Below are positions 29,558 to 39,548 of a stretch of 64,000 nucleotides of DNA, one piece after another. The DNA is from Mesorhizobium sp. J428. Its GTDB lineage: Bacteria > Pseudomonadota > Alphaproteobacteria > Rhizobiales > Rhizobiaceae. Location of the stretch: the NCBI RefSeq assembly GCF_024699925.1, contig NZ_JAJOMX010000001.1, positions 4,812,001 through 4,876,000 of the forward strand, written 5' to 3'. The number at the start of each line of letters is the position of its first letter. The first letter of the stretch is position 1. Made by a program: the position numbers and the translations under genes. Under the pieces are notes generated by a model. It saw nothing but the letters and a program-made list of their open reading frames with translations, was not told where the DNA came from and did no database searches.

Positions 29558-31123
29558 ATGGGGATTGAATTGGCGGGCGGACCGGCATCTGAGCCGGAGC
29601 TCCTTCTCGACGTGAGGGGGCTCACGAAAATCTTTGGATCCCTGACCGCCTGCAACAGCGTCGATCTCCAGATCGCGAAGGGCGAGATCCATGCGCTGCT
29701 GGGCGAGAACGGGGCCGGTAAGTCGACGCTGGTGAAGATGCTGTTCGGCACTCTGGCGCCCAACTCCGGCGAAATCTTCTGGAACGGCAAGTCGGTCAGG
29801 ATCGGCAGCCCCGCCGAGGCGCGTCGGCTCGGCATCGGTATGGTGTTCCAGCATTTCTCGCTGTTCGAGGCGCTGACAGCGGCCGAGAACATTGCGCTCT
29901 CGCTCGACTCCTCGACGCCGATCGGCGCGATCGCTGCCAAGGCCAAGGAACTGTCGCACAGCTACGGTCTGCCGCTCGACCCGGGCTCGCTGGTCGGCGA
30001 CCTGTCGGTCGGCGAGCGCCAGCGCATCGAGATCATCCGCTGCCTGCTGCAGGAGCCGGACCTGATCATCCTTGACGAGCCGACCTCGGTGCTGACGCCG
30101 CAGGAAGCCGACAAGCTGTTCGAGACGCTGGAAAGGTTGCGCGGCGAAGGCAAGTCGATCCTCTACATCAGCCACCGGCTGGAAGAGGTGCAGCGCATTT
30201 GCGATCGCGCGACGGTGCTGCGCCACGGCAAGGTGGTAGCGCACTGCAATCCGCGCCAGGAAACGGCCGCCTCGCTCGCCCGCATGATGGTGGGCGGAGA
30301 CGTGCATGAAGTGCATCGCGAGCATGCCGAGCATGTCGAAGGCGCGCCGCTGATCGAGATCCGCAACCTGTCGCAGGCGCCGAAGGGCCCGTTCTCGATG
30401 CCGCTCCGGAACATCAGCCTGACGGTCAGGGCCGGCGAGGTGGTCGGCATCGCCGGCGTCGCCGGCAACGGGCAAGGCGAGTTCTTCGACGCGGTGAGCG
30501 GTGAGGCGACGCAGGGCGACGCCGCCACGGTGCGCATCCGCAACACCGATGCGGGCACGCTGGGCATCACCGGCCGCCGGCTGCTCGGCGCTGGCTTCGT
30601 GCCGGAAGAGCGGCTCGGCCACGGCGCGGTGCCGGGCATGAAGCTCTCCGACAACATGCTGCTGGCGCGCCACAGGTCCGACGCCAAGGCCTTCCTCGGC
30701 GGCGGCGCGCTCGGCTTCATCCGCCGCGACGCGATCGAGGCGACGACCAAGCGGGTGGTCGAGGAAATGGACGTGCGCAAGAGCGCGGAGGATCCGGAAG
30801 CCTCGGCGCTGTCGGGCGGCAACCTGCAGAAGTTCATCATCGGCCGCGAGCTGGACCGCAAGCCTTCGGTTCTGGTCGTCAACCAGCCGACCTGGGGCGT
30901 CGACGCGGGCGCGGCTGCCCGCATCCGCCAGGCCTTGATCGACCTGACCCGCTCAGGCTCGGCCGTCATCGTCATCAGCCAGGATCTCGACGAACTGTTC
31001 GAGATCGCCGACCGCATCGCCGTGATGTCGCACGGCGAGATGTCGGAGACGATCCCGATCCAGGAAGCGACGCGGGAGAAGATCGGTCTCCTGATGGGCG
31101 GCGCGGATACGGGAGCGCACTGA
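29558..31123 (+). CDS. BMP-type ABC importer, double ATPase subunit
   Basis: ATP-binding protein of 521 residues with two fused nucleotide-binding domains, like YufO/NupO and RbsA-type proteins. The first domain has Walker A GENGAGKST, signature LSVGERQRIEI and Walker B LIILDEPTS. The second is degenerate at Walker A (GVAGNGQGE) and has SGGNLQKFIIGRE as signature. This asymmetry is normal for the family. It powers uptake through the two permeases that follow; the stop overlaps the first permease start. Confidence 0.93.
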   Translation: MGIELAGGPASEPELLLDVRGLTKIFGSLTACNSVDLQIAKGEIHALLGENGAGKSTLVKMLFGTLAPNSGEIFWNGKSVRIGSPAEARRLGIGMVFQHFSLFEALTAAENIALSLDSSTPIGAIAAKAKELSHSYGLPLDPGSLVGDLSVGERQRIEIIRCLLQEPDLIILDEPTSVLTPQEADKLFETLERLRGEGKSILYISHRLEEVQRICDRATVLRHGKVVAHCNPRQETAASLARMMVGGDVHEVHREHAEHVEGAPLIEIRNLSQAPKGPFSMPLRNISLTVRAGEVVGIAGVAGNGQGEFFDAVSGEATQGDAATVRIRNTDAGTLGITGRRLLGAGFVPEERLGHGAVPGMKLSDNMLLARHRSDAKAFLGGGALGFIRRDAIEATTKRVVEEMDVRKSAEDPEASALSGGNLQKFIIGRELDRKPSVLVVNQPTWGVDAGAAARIRQALIDLTRSGSAVIVISQDLDELFEIADRIAVMSHGEMSETIPIQEATREKIGLLMGGADTGAH

Positions 31124-32232
31124 TGCGGCTGGAACTCATCAAGCGCCCGCAGCACTCGAAGCTGTTCAGCGCGCTGTCGCCCTTCATCGCCTTTCTGCTG
31201 ACGGTGATCGCCGGCGCGATCCTGTTCGCGCTACTCGGCAAGAACCCCGGCACCGCGCGGTACGCCTATTTCATCGCGCCGCTGACCGACCTCTGGTCGC
31301 TGCATGAGCTCGCCATCAAGGCCGCACCGCTGATCCTGATCGCGGTCGGCCTGTCGGTCTGCTACCTTTCCAACAACTGGAACATCGGCGCTGAGGGCCA
31401 GTTCGTGATGGGCGCGGTCGTCGGCGCCATGCTGCCGATCCTCTATCCCGGCCTGCAGCAATCGCCAATGGCGCTGCCGGTGATGCTGGTCATGGGCGCG
31501 CTTGGGGGTGCGGCCTATGCGGCCATTCCCGCCTTCCTCAAGGCGCGCTTCAACACCAACGAGATCCTGACCAGCCTGATGCTGGTCTATGTCGCACAGC
31601 TCTTCCTCGACTGGCTGGTGCGCGGCCCTTGGCGCGACCCGGCGGCGATGAACTTTCCGCAGGCGCCGCGTTTCACCGGCTATGCCATCCTGCCGGAACT
31701 GCTGCCAGCTTCGGGCCGCGCCAATATCGGCATCCTGTTCGCGCTGATCGCGGCGGTGCTGGTCTGGATCCTTCTGACGCGCACCAAGAAGGGCTTCGAG
31801 GTGCGTGTGATCGGCATGAGCCCGCGGGCAGGGCGGTTTGCCGGCTTCTCGACCACCGGCGCGATCTTCTTCTCGTTCCTGCTGTCGGGCGCGCTGGCCG
31901 GGCTTGCCGGCATCTCCGAAGTGTCGGGCGCGATCGGACGCCTGCAGCCGTCGATCTCGCCGGGCTACGGCTTCGCGGCGATCATCGTCGCCTTCCTCGG
32001 CCGGCTCAACCCGCTCGGCATCATCGCCGCGGGCACGGTGCTGGCGCTGACCTATCTCGGCGGCGAAGTCGCACAGATCGAGGTCGGCGTGTCCGACAAG
32101 GTCGTGCGCGCCTTCCAGGGCCTGCTCCTGTTTTTCGTGCTCGCCTGCGACACGCTCATCCACTACCGCATCCGCCTGACGCGACCCGAAAAGGCGACGG
32201 CAGCCGTGACGGAGGCCAAGGCCGATGCTTGA
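31123..32232 (+). CDS. BMP-type ABC importer permease 1 (YufP-like)
   Basis: Inner-membrane permease of 369 residues, BPD_transp_2 family, with about ten helices. The NNWNIGAEGQFVMGAVVGA and FNTNEILTSLMLVYVA blocks are family signatures. The ATG overlaps the ATPase stop, and its own end overlaps the second permease by 8 bases, so translation is coupled. Confidence 0.92.
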   Translation: MRLELIKRPQHSKLFSALSPFIAFLLTVIAGAILFALLGKNPGTARYAYFIAPLTDLWSLHELAIKAAPLILIAVGLSVCYLSNNWNIGAEGQFVMGAVVGAMLPILYPGLQQSPMALPVMLVMGALGGAAYAAIPAFLKARFNTNEILTSLMLVYVAQLFLDWLVRGPWRDPAAMNFPQAPRFTGYAILPELLPASGRANIGILFALIAAVLVWILLTRTKKGFEVRVIGMSPRAGRFAGFSTTGAIFFSFLLSGALAGLAGISEVSGAIGRLQPSISPGYGFAAIIVAFLGRLNPLGIIAAGTVLALTYLGGEVAQIEVGVSDKVVRAFQGLLLFFVLACDTLIHYRIRLTRPEKATAAVTEAKADA

Positions 32233-33211
32233 ATCGATCCTGCTCACCATCGCGACCGCCTCGACACCGCTGCTCATCGCCGCGATCGGCGAACTGGTGG
32301 TCGAGCGCTCGGGCGTGCTGAACCTCGGCGTCGAGGGCATGATGCTGATGGGCGCGGTCATCGGCTTCGGCGTGGCGTTGACCACCGGCAATCCTTGGCT
32401 CGGCGTGCTGGCGGGCATCGTCGCGGGTGCGGCCTTCTCGATGCTCTTCGCCTTCCTGGCGCTGACGCTCGCCACCAACCAGGTCGCGACGGGCCTGGCG
32501 CTGACGCTGCTCGGCGTCGGCGCCTCCGGCATGATCGGCGAGGCCTTCGTCGGCCAACCGGGCGTCAAGCTGACGCCGATCTACATTCCAGGGCTGACCG
32601 ACCTGCCGTTCGGCCGCTTCCTGTTCGGGCAGGACCCGATGTTCTACATCTCGCTGCTGCTCGTCGCGGCGGTGTCGTGGTTCCTGTTCCGCACGCGGGC
32701 CGGCCTGACGCTGCGCTCGGTCGGCGACAGCCACACCTCGGCGCACGCGCTCGGCATCAAGGTGATCCGCATCCGCTATGCGGCGGTAGCCTTCGGCGGC
32801 GCTTGTGCTGGGCTCGCGGGCGCGCAGATGTCGCTGGTCTACACGTCGCAGTGGATCGAGAACATGACGGCCGGCCGCGGCTGGATCGCGCTGGCGCTGG
32901 TCGTGTTCGCCTCCTGGCGGCCGTTCCGCGTGCTGCTCGGCGCCTATCTGTTCGGCGCGATCACCATCGCCCAGTTGCATGTGCAGGCGCTCAGTCCTAA
33001 CGACATCGCCGTCGGCGCCGGCCCGTTCTGGCTGCTGAGCGAAGGCGGCCGCTGGCTGCTGTCGGTGCTGAAGACGGTGCCGGCGCAGTTCCTGTCGGCG
33101 CTGCCCTATCTGGCAACGGTGGTGGTGCTTGTGCTTATCTCGCGCAACCGGCGCCTGACGCTGATCAACACGCCCGCCTGTCTCGGGCGCCCCTTCGTGC
33201 CGGACCGGTGA
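32225..33211 (+). CDS. BMP-type ABC importer permease 2 (YufQ-like)
   Basis: Second permease of 328 residues, BPD_transp_2 family. Characteristic segments are LNLGVEGMMLMGAVIGF and GRGWIALALVVFASWRP. Pairs with the first permease to form the channel. Starts inside the end of the previous gene. The binding-protein gene follows after 52 bases. Confidence 0.92.
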   Translation: MLESILLTIATASTPLLIAAIGELVVERSGVLNLGVEGMMLMGAVIGFGVALTTGNPWLGVLAGIVAGAAFSMLFAFLALTLATNQVATGLALTLLGVGASGMIGEAFVGQPGVKLTPIYIPGLTDLPFGRFLFGQDPMFYISLLLVAAVSWFLFRTRAGLTLRSVGDSHTSAHALGIKVIRIRYAAVAFGGACAGLAGAQMSLVYTSQWIENMTAGRGWIALALVVFASWRPFRVLLGAYLFGAITIAQLHVQALSPNDIAVGAGPFWLLSEGGRWLLSVLKTVPAQFLSALPYLATVVVLVLISRNRRLTLINTPACLGRPFVPDR

Positions 33212-33263
33212 GGCCCGGCTCAACCGAAAGCCCGGAAGGCTTGCAACCATAGAGGAAGACACC

Positions 33264-34340
33264 ATGAGAAAACTCGTCATAGCCCTCGCGGCGTCGGCAG
33301 CCGCGATCATCGCGTCGGGCAATGCCTTCGCGCAGGAGAAGACCAAGGCCTGCTTCATCTATGTCGGCCCGATCGGCGACTTCGGCTGGTCGTATCAGCA
33401 TCACCAGGGCGCGCTGGAGATGCAGAAGGCGATCGGCGAAGACAAGGTCGAGATCGCCTATCTGGAAAGCGTGCCGGAAGGCGCGGACGCCGAACGCGCC
33501 ATCGAGCGCTTCGCCCGCTCCGGCTGCAAGATCATCTTCACCACCTCCTTCGGCTACATGGACGCGACCAACACGGTCGCCGCCAAGTTCCCGGACGTGA
33601 AGTTCGAGCACGCGACCGGCTTCAAGCGCGACACGCCGAACGTCTCGACCTACAATTCGAAGTTCCACGAGGGCCGCTATGTGCAGGGCGTGATCGCCGC
33701 CAAGCTGTCCAAGGCGGGCGTCGCCGGCTACATCGCCTCCTTCCCGATCCCCGAGGTCGTGATGGGCATCAACTCCTTCGTGCTCGGAGCACAGTCGGTG
33801 AACCCCGACTTCAAGGTCAAGGTGGTGTGGGCCAACACCTGGTTCGACCCGGGCAAGGAAGCCGACGCCGCCAAGGCGCTGCTCGACCAGGGTGTCGACA
33901 TCATCACCCAGCACACCGACTCGACCGCGCCGATGCAGGTGGCGCACGAGCGCGGCGTAAAGGCGTTCGGCCAGGCGTCCGACATGATCAAGTTCGGTCC
34001 GGAGACCCAGCTCACCTCGATCGTCGATAACTGGGGCCCGTACTACACCGAGAGGGTCAAGGCGGTGATGGACGGCTCCTGGAAGCAGGTCGACGTCTGG
34101 GGCGGCATGAAGGAAGGCCACGTTTTGATGGCGCCCTACACCAACATGCCCGACGACGTGAAGAAGCTGGCCGAGGAGACCGAGGCCAAGATCAAGGGCG
34201 GCTTCAACCCGTTCACCGGTCCGATCAAGAAGCAGGACGGCTCGGACTGGCTCGCCGCCGGCGCAACCGCTCCGGACGGCGAGCTGCTCGGCCTGAACTT
34301 CTACGTCCAGGGCGTGGACGACCAGCTGCCGAAGCAGTGA
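33264..34340 (+). CDS. BMP-family ABC substrate-binding protein
   Basis: Periplasmic binding protein of 358 residues (BMP/PnrA family; basic membrane protein fold), with signal peptide cleaved near FAQEKTK (about residue 22-24). The VGPIGDFGWSYQHHQGAL block is typical of the subgroup. Relatives bind purine nucleosides, which makes a nucleoside or similar ring compound the best guess for this transporter; this is inference from the family. Good GAGGAAG ribosome site. The operon ends in a terminator. Confidence 0.92.
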   Translation: MRKLVIALAASAAAIIASGNAFAQEKTKACFIYVGPIGDFGWSYQHHQGALEMQKAIGEDKVEIAYLESVPEGADAERAIERFARSGCKIIFTTSFGYMDATNTVAAKFPDVKFEHATGFKRDTPNVSTYNSKFHEGRYVQGVIAAKLSKAGVAGYIASFPIPEVVMGINSFVLGAQSVNPDFKVKVVWANTWFDPGKEADAAKALLDQGVDIITQHTDSTAPMQVAHERGVKAFGQASDMIKFGPETQLTSIVDNWGPYYTERVKAVMDGSWKQVDVWGGMKEGHVLMAPYTNMPDDVKKLAEETEAKIKGGFNPFTGPIKKQDGSDWLAAGATAPDGELLGLNFYVQGVDDQLPKQ

Positions 34341-34363
34341 TCGTGATGCATCACGGAACAGGG

Positions 34364-34395
34364 AAGGGCGCCTTTATGGCGCCCTTTCTTTTGCT
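34364..34395 (+). terminator. Rho-independent terminator of the BMP-type ABC operon
   Basis: Stem AAGGGCGCC/GGCGCCCTT (34364-34372 with 34378-34386, loop TTTAT) followed by TCTTTTGCTTTT. Located 24 bases after the stop. Confidence 0.88.
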
Positions 34396-34412
34396 TTTGA
34401 ACCCACCCCGTC

Positions 34413-35525
34413 CTAAGCCGGCTTGGCGTGGGCGATGTTCCCAGTGATCGACGCGATTGACACGGTGAGCCTAGAGAGTGCCGGCCCGGCAACCCGCATC
34501 AGGGAACGCCGCATCGGCGTTTCGATCCAGCGCCAGATGAGCCAGGAGAGACCCAGCATCGCGGCGGTGACGAGCCCGGCCGCCAACCATTTGCCCGCCA
34601 AAGGCGCGAATGCGTCGATCGCGGCGTAGCCGATGTTCTGGTGCAGCAGATAGAGCGGGTAGGTGAGGCCGCCGACCGCAAGCGATAGCCACGTCGCGCT
34701 GACCCTCTCGCGCAACAGGATCGCTGCGACCAGCAGGGCGTGCATGGCGAGATTGGCGGCGACGAGGCCGATCATCGGTACGGATGTCCCATAATGAACC
34801 TCCATCCAGCCCTTACCGACGACCATCAGGCTGGTCGACTGCGTGAGGGAGGCTGCGAGCAACACCAGCGCCTCGGCGGAGCGCCCGCGGGTCTGGATGT
34901 GATGGATCAGGATGCCCGAGGCGAAGAGCGGCCCGTATTCGGTGAGGAACAGGAAGCGCATCGCGTGGCTGCCGATCGAGAATTCGTTCACGGCCGAAAG
35001 CACCAGCCATCCGGCGACGAGTTCGAGACGAAGTGTGTGGAAGGCGCCCGACATCAGCGCGAGCGTCACCCAGCCGTAGAAGATCAGCTCGAGCACGATC
35101 GACCAGTAGACGCCGTCGACGAACCCTTCGCCGAGCGCCGGCGCGAACATGAACAGGTTTGCGACATACTGCCGGACGGTGACGCTTCCCCATTCCGGCT
35201 GGATGGCGAACAACACGGCGAAGCTGACGGTCATGCAGACGAGGAAGCCGGGATAGAGACGCACGAAGCGCGCGACGCCGAAGTCGAGCCAGCCGCGTCC
35301 TTCGGCCGACCAGGCGATGACATAACCGCTGATCAGGAAGAACAGATGGACGCCAAGATAGCCATAGATCGCAATGCCGGCGGCCTGCGGATAGCCCTCT
35401 TCGAGGAAGCCGCTCGCGGCCGCACCGCGAAAAAGATAGTGGAACGCCACGACCGCGAGCGCCGCGACGAGGCGGAGCCAGTCCAGCGTTGCGATACGGT
35501 CGACGGGTGACACATTCCGGGACAT
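34413..35525 (-). CDS. Acyltransferase family 3 membrane protein (OafA/ExoZ type)
   Basis: Integral membrane acyltransferase of 370 residues with about ten helices. The N-terminus has DWLRLVAALAVVAFHY, with the catalytic-type His, and the YLGVHLFFLISGYVIAWS motif; the C-terminus has LYLLHQNIGY. Such enzymes O-acetylate or acylate surface polysaccharides. No polysaccharide genes are adjacent, so the acceptor is unknown. Converges on the ABC operon terminator. Confidence 0.88.
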   Translation of the reverse strand: MSRNVSPVDRIATLDWLRLVAALAVVAFHYLFRGAAASGFLEEGYPQAAGIAIYGYLGVHLFFLISGYVIAWSAEGRGWLDFGVARFVRLYPGFLVCMTVSFAVLFAIQPEWGSVTVRQYVANLFMFAPALGEGFVDGVYWSIVLELIFYGWVTLALMSGAFHTLRLELVAGWLVLSAVNEFSIGSHAMRFLFLTEYGPLFASGILIHHIQTRGRSAEALVLLAASLTQSTSLMVVGKGWMEVHYGTSVPMIGLVAANLAMHALLVAAILLRERVSATWLSLAVGGLTYPLYLLHQNIGYAAIDAFAPLAGKWLAAGLVTAAMLGLSWLIWRWIETPMRRSLMRVAGPALSRLTVSIASITGNIAHAKPA

Positions 35526-35694
35526 GCCGTTCCCAGTGCAATTGTCTTGCCAGACTCAGTCGAACCGCCTGTCCCGCGGCAAACGGCCTCTTGGAGAGGG
35601 GTTGCTCCTCGCCGGCTGCTGACAAAAGGCTGTCAGGAACCTTCGGCTAGGCTGACGGTTGCGGACTGGAATGGCACTGCAAGAGGAGGCCGCC

Positions 35695-36336
35695 ATGCTG
35701 AAATTCTATCACGCCCCGTGGTCGCGATCATCGGGGACGCTCTGGCTGCTGGAGGAACTCGGGGTCGACTATCAGCTGGAGATGGTCGACATCCGCGCCG
35801 AAGGCGGCGTTCCGGAGAGCTATCGGGCCATCCAGCCGAACAAGAAGGTCCCCGCCATCGCGCATGGCGGCATCGTCATCACCGAACGTGCTGCGATCGC
35901 CATCTACCTCGCGGACGCGTTCCCCGACCTCGGCCTCGCGCCGCCGGTCGGTGATCCCGCACGCGGGCCGTATCTGACGATGACGGTCTATTGCGACTCC
36001 GTGCTCGATCCCGCGATCTCGGCTCATGCACAGGATTTCAGATATACGAGCAACCAGTTCTCGTTCGGGCTGTTCGAGGACATGGTGAACTATCTGGAGC
36101 GGATCCTGTCGGAGCGCAGATTCGCCGCCGGAGACAGATTTACCGCTGCCGACACGCAGCTGGGATCGGCGATCGGCTACACGATGAACATGATGAACGT
36201 GTTGCCGAAGCGGCCGGTCTTCGAAGACTATATGTCCCGGATCGCGGACAGGCCCGCCTACAAGCGGGCACAGGCGAAGGACATGGAGATGGCCCGGACT
36301 GTGCCGTTCTTCGCCAAGGAGTTCGCAAAAGGCTAG
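35695..36336 (+). CDS. Glutathione S-transferase family protein
   Basis: Protein of 213 residues: N-terminal thioredoxin-fold domain (residues 1-78, with NKKVPAI cis-Pro and ITERAAIAIYLAD glutathione-binding segment) and an alpha-helical C-terminal domain. The likely catalytic residue is Ser in HAPWSRSSG. The ATG at 35695 matches family N-termini; an upstream in-frame start at 35659 adds a non-conserved extension. Substrate unknown. Confidence 0.88.
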   Translation: MLKFYHAPWSRSSGTLWLLEELGVDYQLEMVDIRAEGGVPESYRAIQPNKKVPAIAHGGIVITERAAIAIYLADAFPDLGLAPPVGDPARGPYLTMTVYCDSVLDPAISAHAQDFRYTSNQFSFGLFEDMVNYLERILSERRFAAGDRFTAADTQLGSAIGYTMNMMNVLPKRPVFEDYMSRIADRPAYKRAQAKDMEMARTVPFFAKEFAKG

Positions 36337-36388
36337 GGCAGGCTTCCGAGTAAGGGGAGCTAAATCGCCGTTCGCCCGTTGATCGGGC

Positions 36389-37306
36389 ATGAAGGCATTG
36401 CTGCTGCACAATCCCACCGCGGGGCGTGAGGATCACGACCGGATCGAACTCATGGCCCGTTTCGAGCAGGCGGGATACGAGCCGCACTACTGCTCGACGA
36501 AATCCGACCGTTTCCCCGCGATTCTGGACGAACCCTTCGACCTTCTTGCGGTGGCCGGCGGCGACGGCACGGTCAGGAAAGTCGTGACGCGGCTCACCCA
36601 CCGCGCGACCCCGCTGATCGTGCTGCCACTTGGCACGGCCAACAATGTCGCGCGGTCGGTGGGCATACCCCTGGACGGGTTCGACCTGCCACACCCCGAC
36701 GAGATCGGCGACTGCCTGGACACGCTCGATCTCGGCCTCGGCACCTTCGGCAGCATCACCACTGTGCTCGCTGAAGGCATCGGTATGGGCGCTCTCGCGG
36801 CCACGATGGATGAGAAGGTCGGCAAGGGCGAGAAGGGCGAGGACAAGATCGTCGCCGCGCGGAACATCGTGGCGCGCGTCATTTCGAAGGCGAAGCCGTT
36901 CAGGGCGACGTTGCAGATCGACGATAGGACCGTCGAGGGCAGGTTCCTCTTCGTCGAGGCGCTGCTTCATGCGTTCTGCGGTCCGGCGCTGCGGCTGTGC
37001 CCGCTAGCGGATTCCGGCGACGGGCTGCTGGACATCGTCCTGCTCGAAGAGGAGCGGGGCGAGGAAATGGCAGCCTGGGTCAAGTCGCCGGAGAACTCCG
37101 AACCGCCCGTCCGCATCGAGCGCGGGAAGAAGGTGGTTTTCGAATGGTCCGAGAAGCCGCCTCTGCGCCTGGACGATGAACGGCTCGAGCTTCCGTCCTC
37201 GGTAAAGTCGCTGGAGATGCGCGTCCACGGCGAGCCGCTCCAGGTCGTCGTTCCACGAAGGGAAGCCTCGCGAGAAGAGAAGAAAGGACGGTCGTCCGAT
37301 GAGTGA
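36389..37306 (+). CDS. Diacylglycerol/sphingosine kinase family lipid kinase (YegS-like)
   Basis: Protein of 305 residues of the DAGK catalytic family. The ATP-binding GGDGTVRKVV block, the N-terminal HNPTAGRED motif and the PLGTANNVARS segment are present. It probably phosphorylates a lipid or a related small molecule. Its end overlaps the inositol monophosphatase start by 8 bases, so the two are translationally coupled. Confidence 0.88.
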   Translation: MKALLLHNPTAGREDHDRIELMARFEQAGYEPHYCSTKSDRFPAILDEPFDLLAVAGGDGTVRKVVTRLTHRATPLIVLPLGTANNVARSVGIPLDGFDLPHPDEIGDCLDTLDLGLGTFGSITTVLAEGIGMGALAATMDEKVGKGEKGEDKIVAARNIVARVISKAKPFRATLQIDDRTVEGRFLFVEALLHAFCGPALRLCPLADSGDGLLDIVLLEEERGEEMAAWVKSPENSEPPVRIERGKKVVFEWSEKPPLRLDDERLELPSSVKSLEMRVHGEPLQVVVPRREASREEKKGRSSDE

Positions 37307-38156
37307 ATTTCCCGATACGAAAGACCTGGCGGAGATCGAGCGCGTGGCGGTGGAGCTTGCCAGTCTCGCCGGGGCCGAGATCACCAACGCGCTCGGCGGC
37401 ATCCTGGCGGTCAAATACAAGGGAGAGGCCGAGGCCGAACAGATGTGGCGCGATCCGGTGTCGGAGGTGGACCAGCGGGTGGAGGAGATGATCCGCGCGC
37501 GGCTGGCCAGCAAGTTTCCCGACCACGGCATCATCGGCGAGGAGTTCGAGCCTGCCGAGGCGACGGGAAGCAGCGGTTTCGTCTGGGCGGTCGACCCGGT
37601 GGACGGCACGACCAACTTCGTCAACGGCTTTCCGCTTTGCGCCGCCTCGATCGGCGTACTCTGCAAGGGCGTTCCCGTTGTCGGCGCCGTCTGGTGCGGC
37701 ACGAGCCAGGCGCTGCGGCCCGGCGTCTACCACGCCTCGGCAGGCGGTCCATTGCGGTTCGGCACAGACGAGATCGTGCCGAAGGCCAACCCCGCGGTCA
37801 GGCGAAGGCTGGCGGGCGTGCCGAGGCCGATACCGGGGAGGGGCGGTTGGGAGACGCGCAAGACCGGCTCCGCCGCGCTCGAATGCGCCTTCGTCGCCGC
37901 CGGCATCCTGGAAGCCGCCCGCTTCGAGAGCCCGAACATATGGGACGTCGCCGCCGGCCTGGCGTTGCTTGACGCGTCAGATGCCGTGGTGCTCACCGAG
38001 AAGGACGGGACATGGGAGCCCTTCGAGACCTTCGCGGAGCAGGGCGTCGCCGACCCGTTCACCGCCATGCGCACGTGGCGACGGCCGCTGATGATCGGCC
38101 GCGTCGAGAGTGAAATGCTGACGTCCGGCTTCGAGGTGCTCGCCGCGGCCGAGTAG
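37299..38156 (+). CDS. Inositol monophosphatase family protein
   Basis: Mg-dependent phosphatase of 285 residues. The metal-binding motifs are visible: GEEF, WAVDPVDGTTNF and the C-terminal IWDVAAGLALL (usually WD..A). Relatives hydrolyse inositol phosphates, PAP or sugar phosphates; the residue set alone does not choose between them. Overlaps the lipid kinase gene by 8 bases, which suggests a shared pathway. Confidence 0.88.
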   Translation: MSEFPDTKDLAEIERVAVELASLAGAEITNALGGILAVKYKGEAEAEQMWRDPVSEVDQRVEEMIRARLASKFPDHGIIGEEFEPAEATGSSGFVWAVDPVDGTTNFVNGFPLCAASIGVLCKGVPVVGAVWCGTSQALRPGVYHASAGGPLRFGTDEIVPKANPAVRRRLAGVPRPIPGRGGWETRKTGSAALECAFVAAGILEAARFESPNIWDVAAGLALLDASDAVVLTEKDGTWEPFETFAEQGVADPFTAMRTWRRPLMIGRVESEMLTSGFEVLAAAE

Positions 38157-38158
38157 GC

Positions 38159-39472
38159 TCAGACCGCCGTGCCGTAGAGGTCGTAGGCGTCGGCGCGATC
38201 GATCTTGACGGTGAGGATGTCGCCGACGCGCATAGGACGGCGCGACTGGATGTGGACGTTGCCGTCGATCTCCGGCGCGTCGTATTTCGTCCGGCCCTTG
38301 GCGGCGAGACCGTTCGCCTCGTCGATGATGACGGGGAGCCGCTTGCCGACCTTCTTCTGGAGCTGCATGGCCGAGACCTTCTGCTGGCGCTGCATGAAGC
38401 GGTGCCAGCGGGCTTCCTTGACCTCTTGCGGCATAACCGGCAGGTCCATCGCCTCGGAACGCGCGCCGCCGACCGGCTCGTATTTGAAGCAGCCGGCGCG
38501 GTCGATCTTGGCCTCGTCCAGCCAGTCGAGCAGGATCTCGAAATCCTCGTCCGTCTCGCCGGGGAAGCCGACGATGAAGGTCGAGCGCACGGCGAGGTCG
38601 GGACAGATCTCGCGCCAGCGGCGGATGCGCTCCAGCGTCTTTTCCTGATGCGCCGGGCGGCGCATGTTCTTCAGGACGTTGGGCGCCGCATGCTGGAAGG
38701 GAATGTCGAGATAGGGCAGCACCTTGCCTTCCGCCATCAGCGGGATGACCTCGTCGACATGAGGGTAGGGGTAGACGTAGTGCAGCCGCACCCAGATGCC
38801 CATCTCGCCAAGCTCGCGCGAAAGATCGAGGAACTTGGCGCGCACCTCGCGGTCCTTCCAGGCGGAAGCCTGGTATTTGATGTCGACGCCGTAGGCGCTG
38901 GTGTCCTGCGAAATGACCAGCAGCTCCTTCACGCCGGCCTTGGCGAGTCGCTCGGCCTCGCGCAGCACGTCCGCCGCCGGCCGCGAGACGAGGTCGCCAC
39001 GCAGCGCCGGGATGATGCAGAAGGTACAGCGGTTGTTGCAGCCCTCGGAAATCTTCAAATAGGCGTAGTGGCGCGGCGTGAGCTTGACCCCCTGCGGCGG
39101 AATGAGGTCCACGAACGGCTTGTGCGCCGGGGGCGCGGCCTCGTGGACGGCCGCCATCACGCTTTCATAGGCCTGCGGCCCGGTGATCGCGAGCACGTTG
39201 GGATGCTTGTCGCGGATCAGGTCCGGCGTGGCGCCCATGCAGCCGGTGACAATCACCTTGCCATTCTCGGACATCGCCTGGCCGATCGCGGCGAGCGACT
39301 CGTCGCGGGCGGAATCGAGGAAGCCGCAGGTATTCACGACAACCAGATCGGCTCCGTCGTGCTTGCGGGCGATCTCGTAGCCCTCGGCGCGCAGGCGCGT
39401 GATGATGCGCTCGGAATCGACGAGCGCCTTCGGGCAACCGAGACTGACGAAGCTGACGCGCGGGGCGTTCAT
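38159..39472 (-). CDS. rimO: Ribosomal protein S12 methylthiotransferase RimO
   Basis: Radical-SAM methylthiotransferase of 437 residues that modifies Asp89 of ribosomal protein S12. The N-terminal MTTase domain has cluster cysteines in [12 protein letters not shown] and [10 protein letters not shown]. The radical-SAM motif is CNNRCTFC, and a C-terminal TRAM domain follows. The ATG at 39472 ([15 protein letters not shown]) fits the family; longer in-frame starts do not. Ends 2 bases from the convergent inositol phosphatase gene. Confidence 0.95.
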   Translation of the reverse strand: MNAPRVSFVSLGCPKALVDSERIITRLRAEGYEIARKHDGADLVVVNTCGFLDSARDESLAAIGQAMSENGKVIVTGCMGATPDLIRDKHPNVLAITGPQAYESVMAAVHEAAPPAHKPFVDLIPPQGVKLTPRHYAYLKISEGCNNRCTFCIIPALRGDLVSRPAADVLREAERLAKAGVKELLVISQDTSAYGVDIKYQASAWKDREVRAKFLDLSRELGEMGIWVRLHYVYPYPHVDEVIPLMAEGKVLPYLDIPFQHAAPNVLKNMRRPAHQEKTLERIRRWREICPDLAVRSTFIVGFPGETDEDFEILLDWLDEAKIDRAGCFKYEPVGGARSEAMDLPVMPQEVKEARWHRFMQRQQKVSAMQLQKKVGKRLPVIIDEANGLAAKGRTKYDAPEIDGNVHIQSRRPMRVGDILTVKIDRADAYDLYGTAV

Positions 39473-39548
39473 TGGGCACGACCTGTTGGGCGGAAGTCGC
39501 GCCCTATGCCACAGCGCGCCGCAAACGACAACATCCGCAATGCCGCAG

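Noticed and set aside
27566..30673. Very long open frame on the minus strand (over 1000 codons)
   Set aside because: It lies antisense to pcs, the quinone oxidoreductase and the ABC ATPase, which are clear genes. Its translation is Arg/His/Gly-rich low-complexity sequence, the usual shadow in GC-rich DNA.
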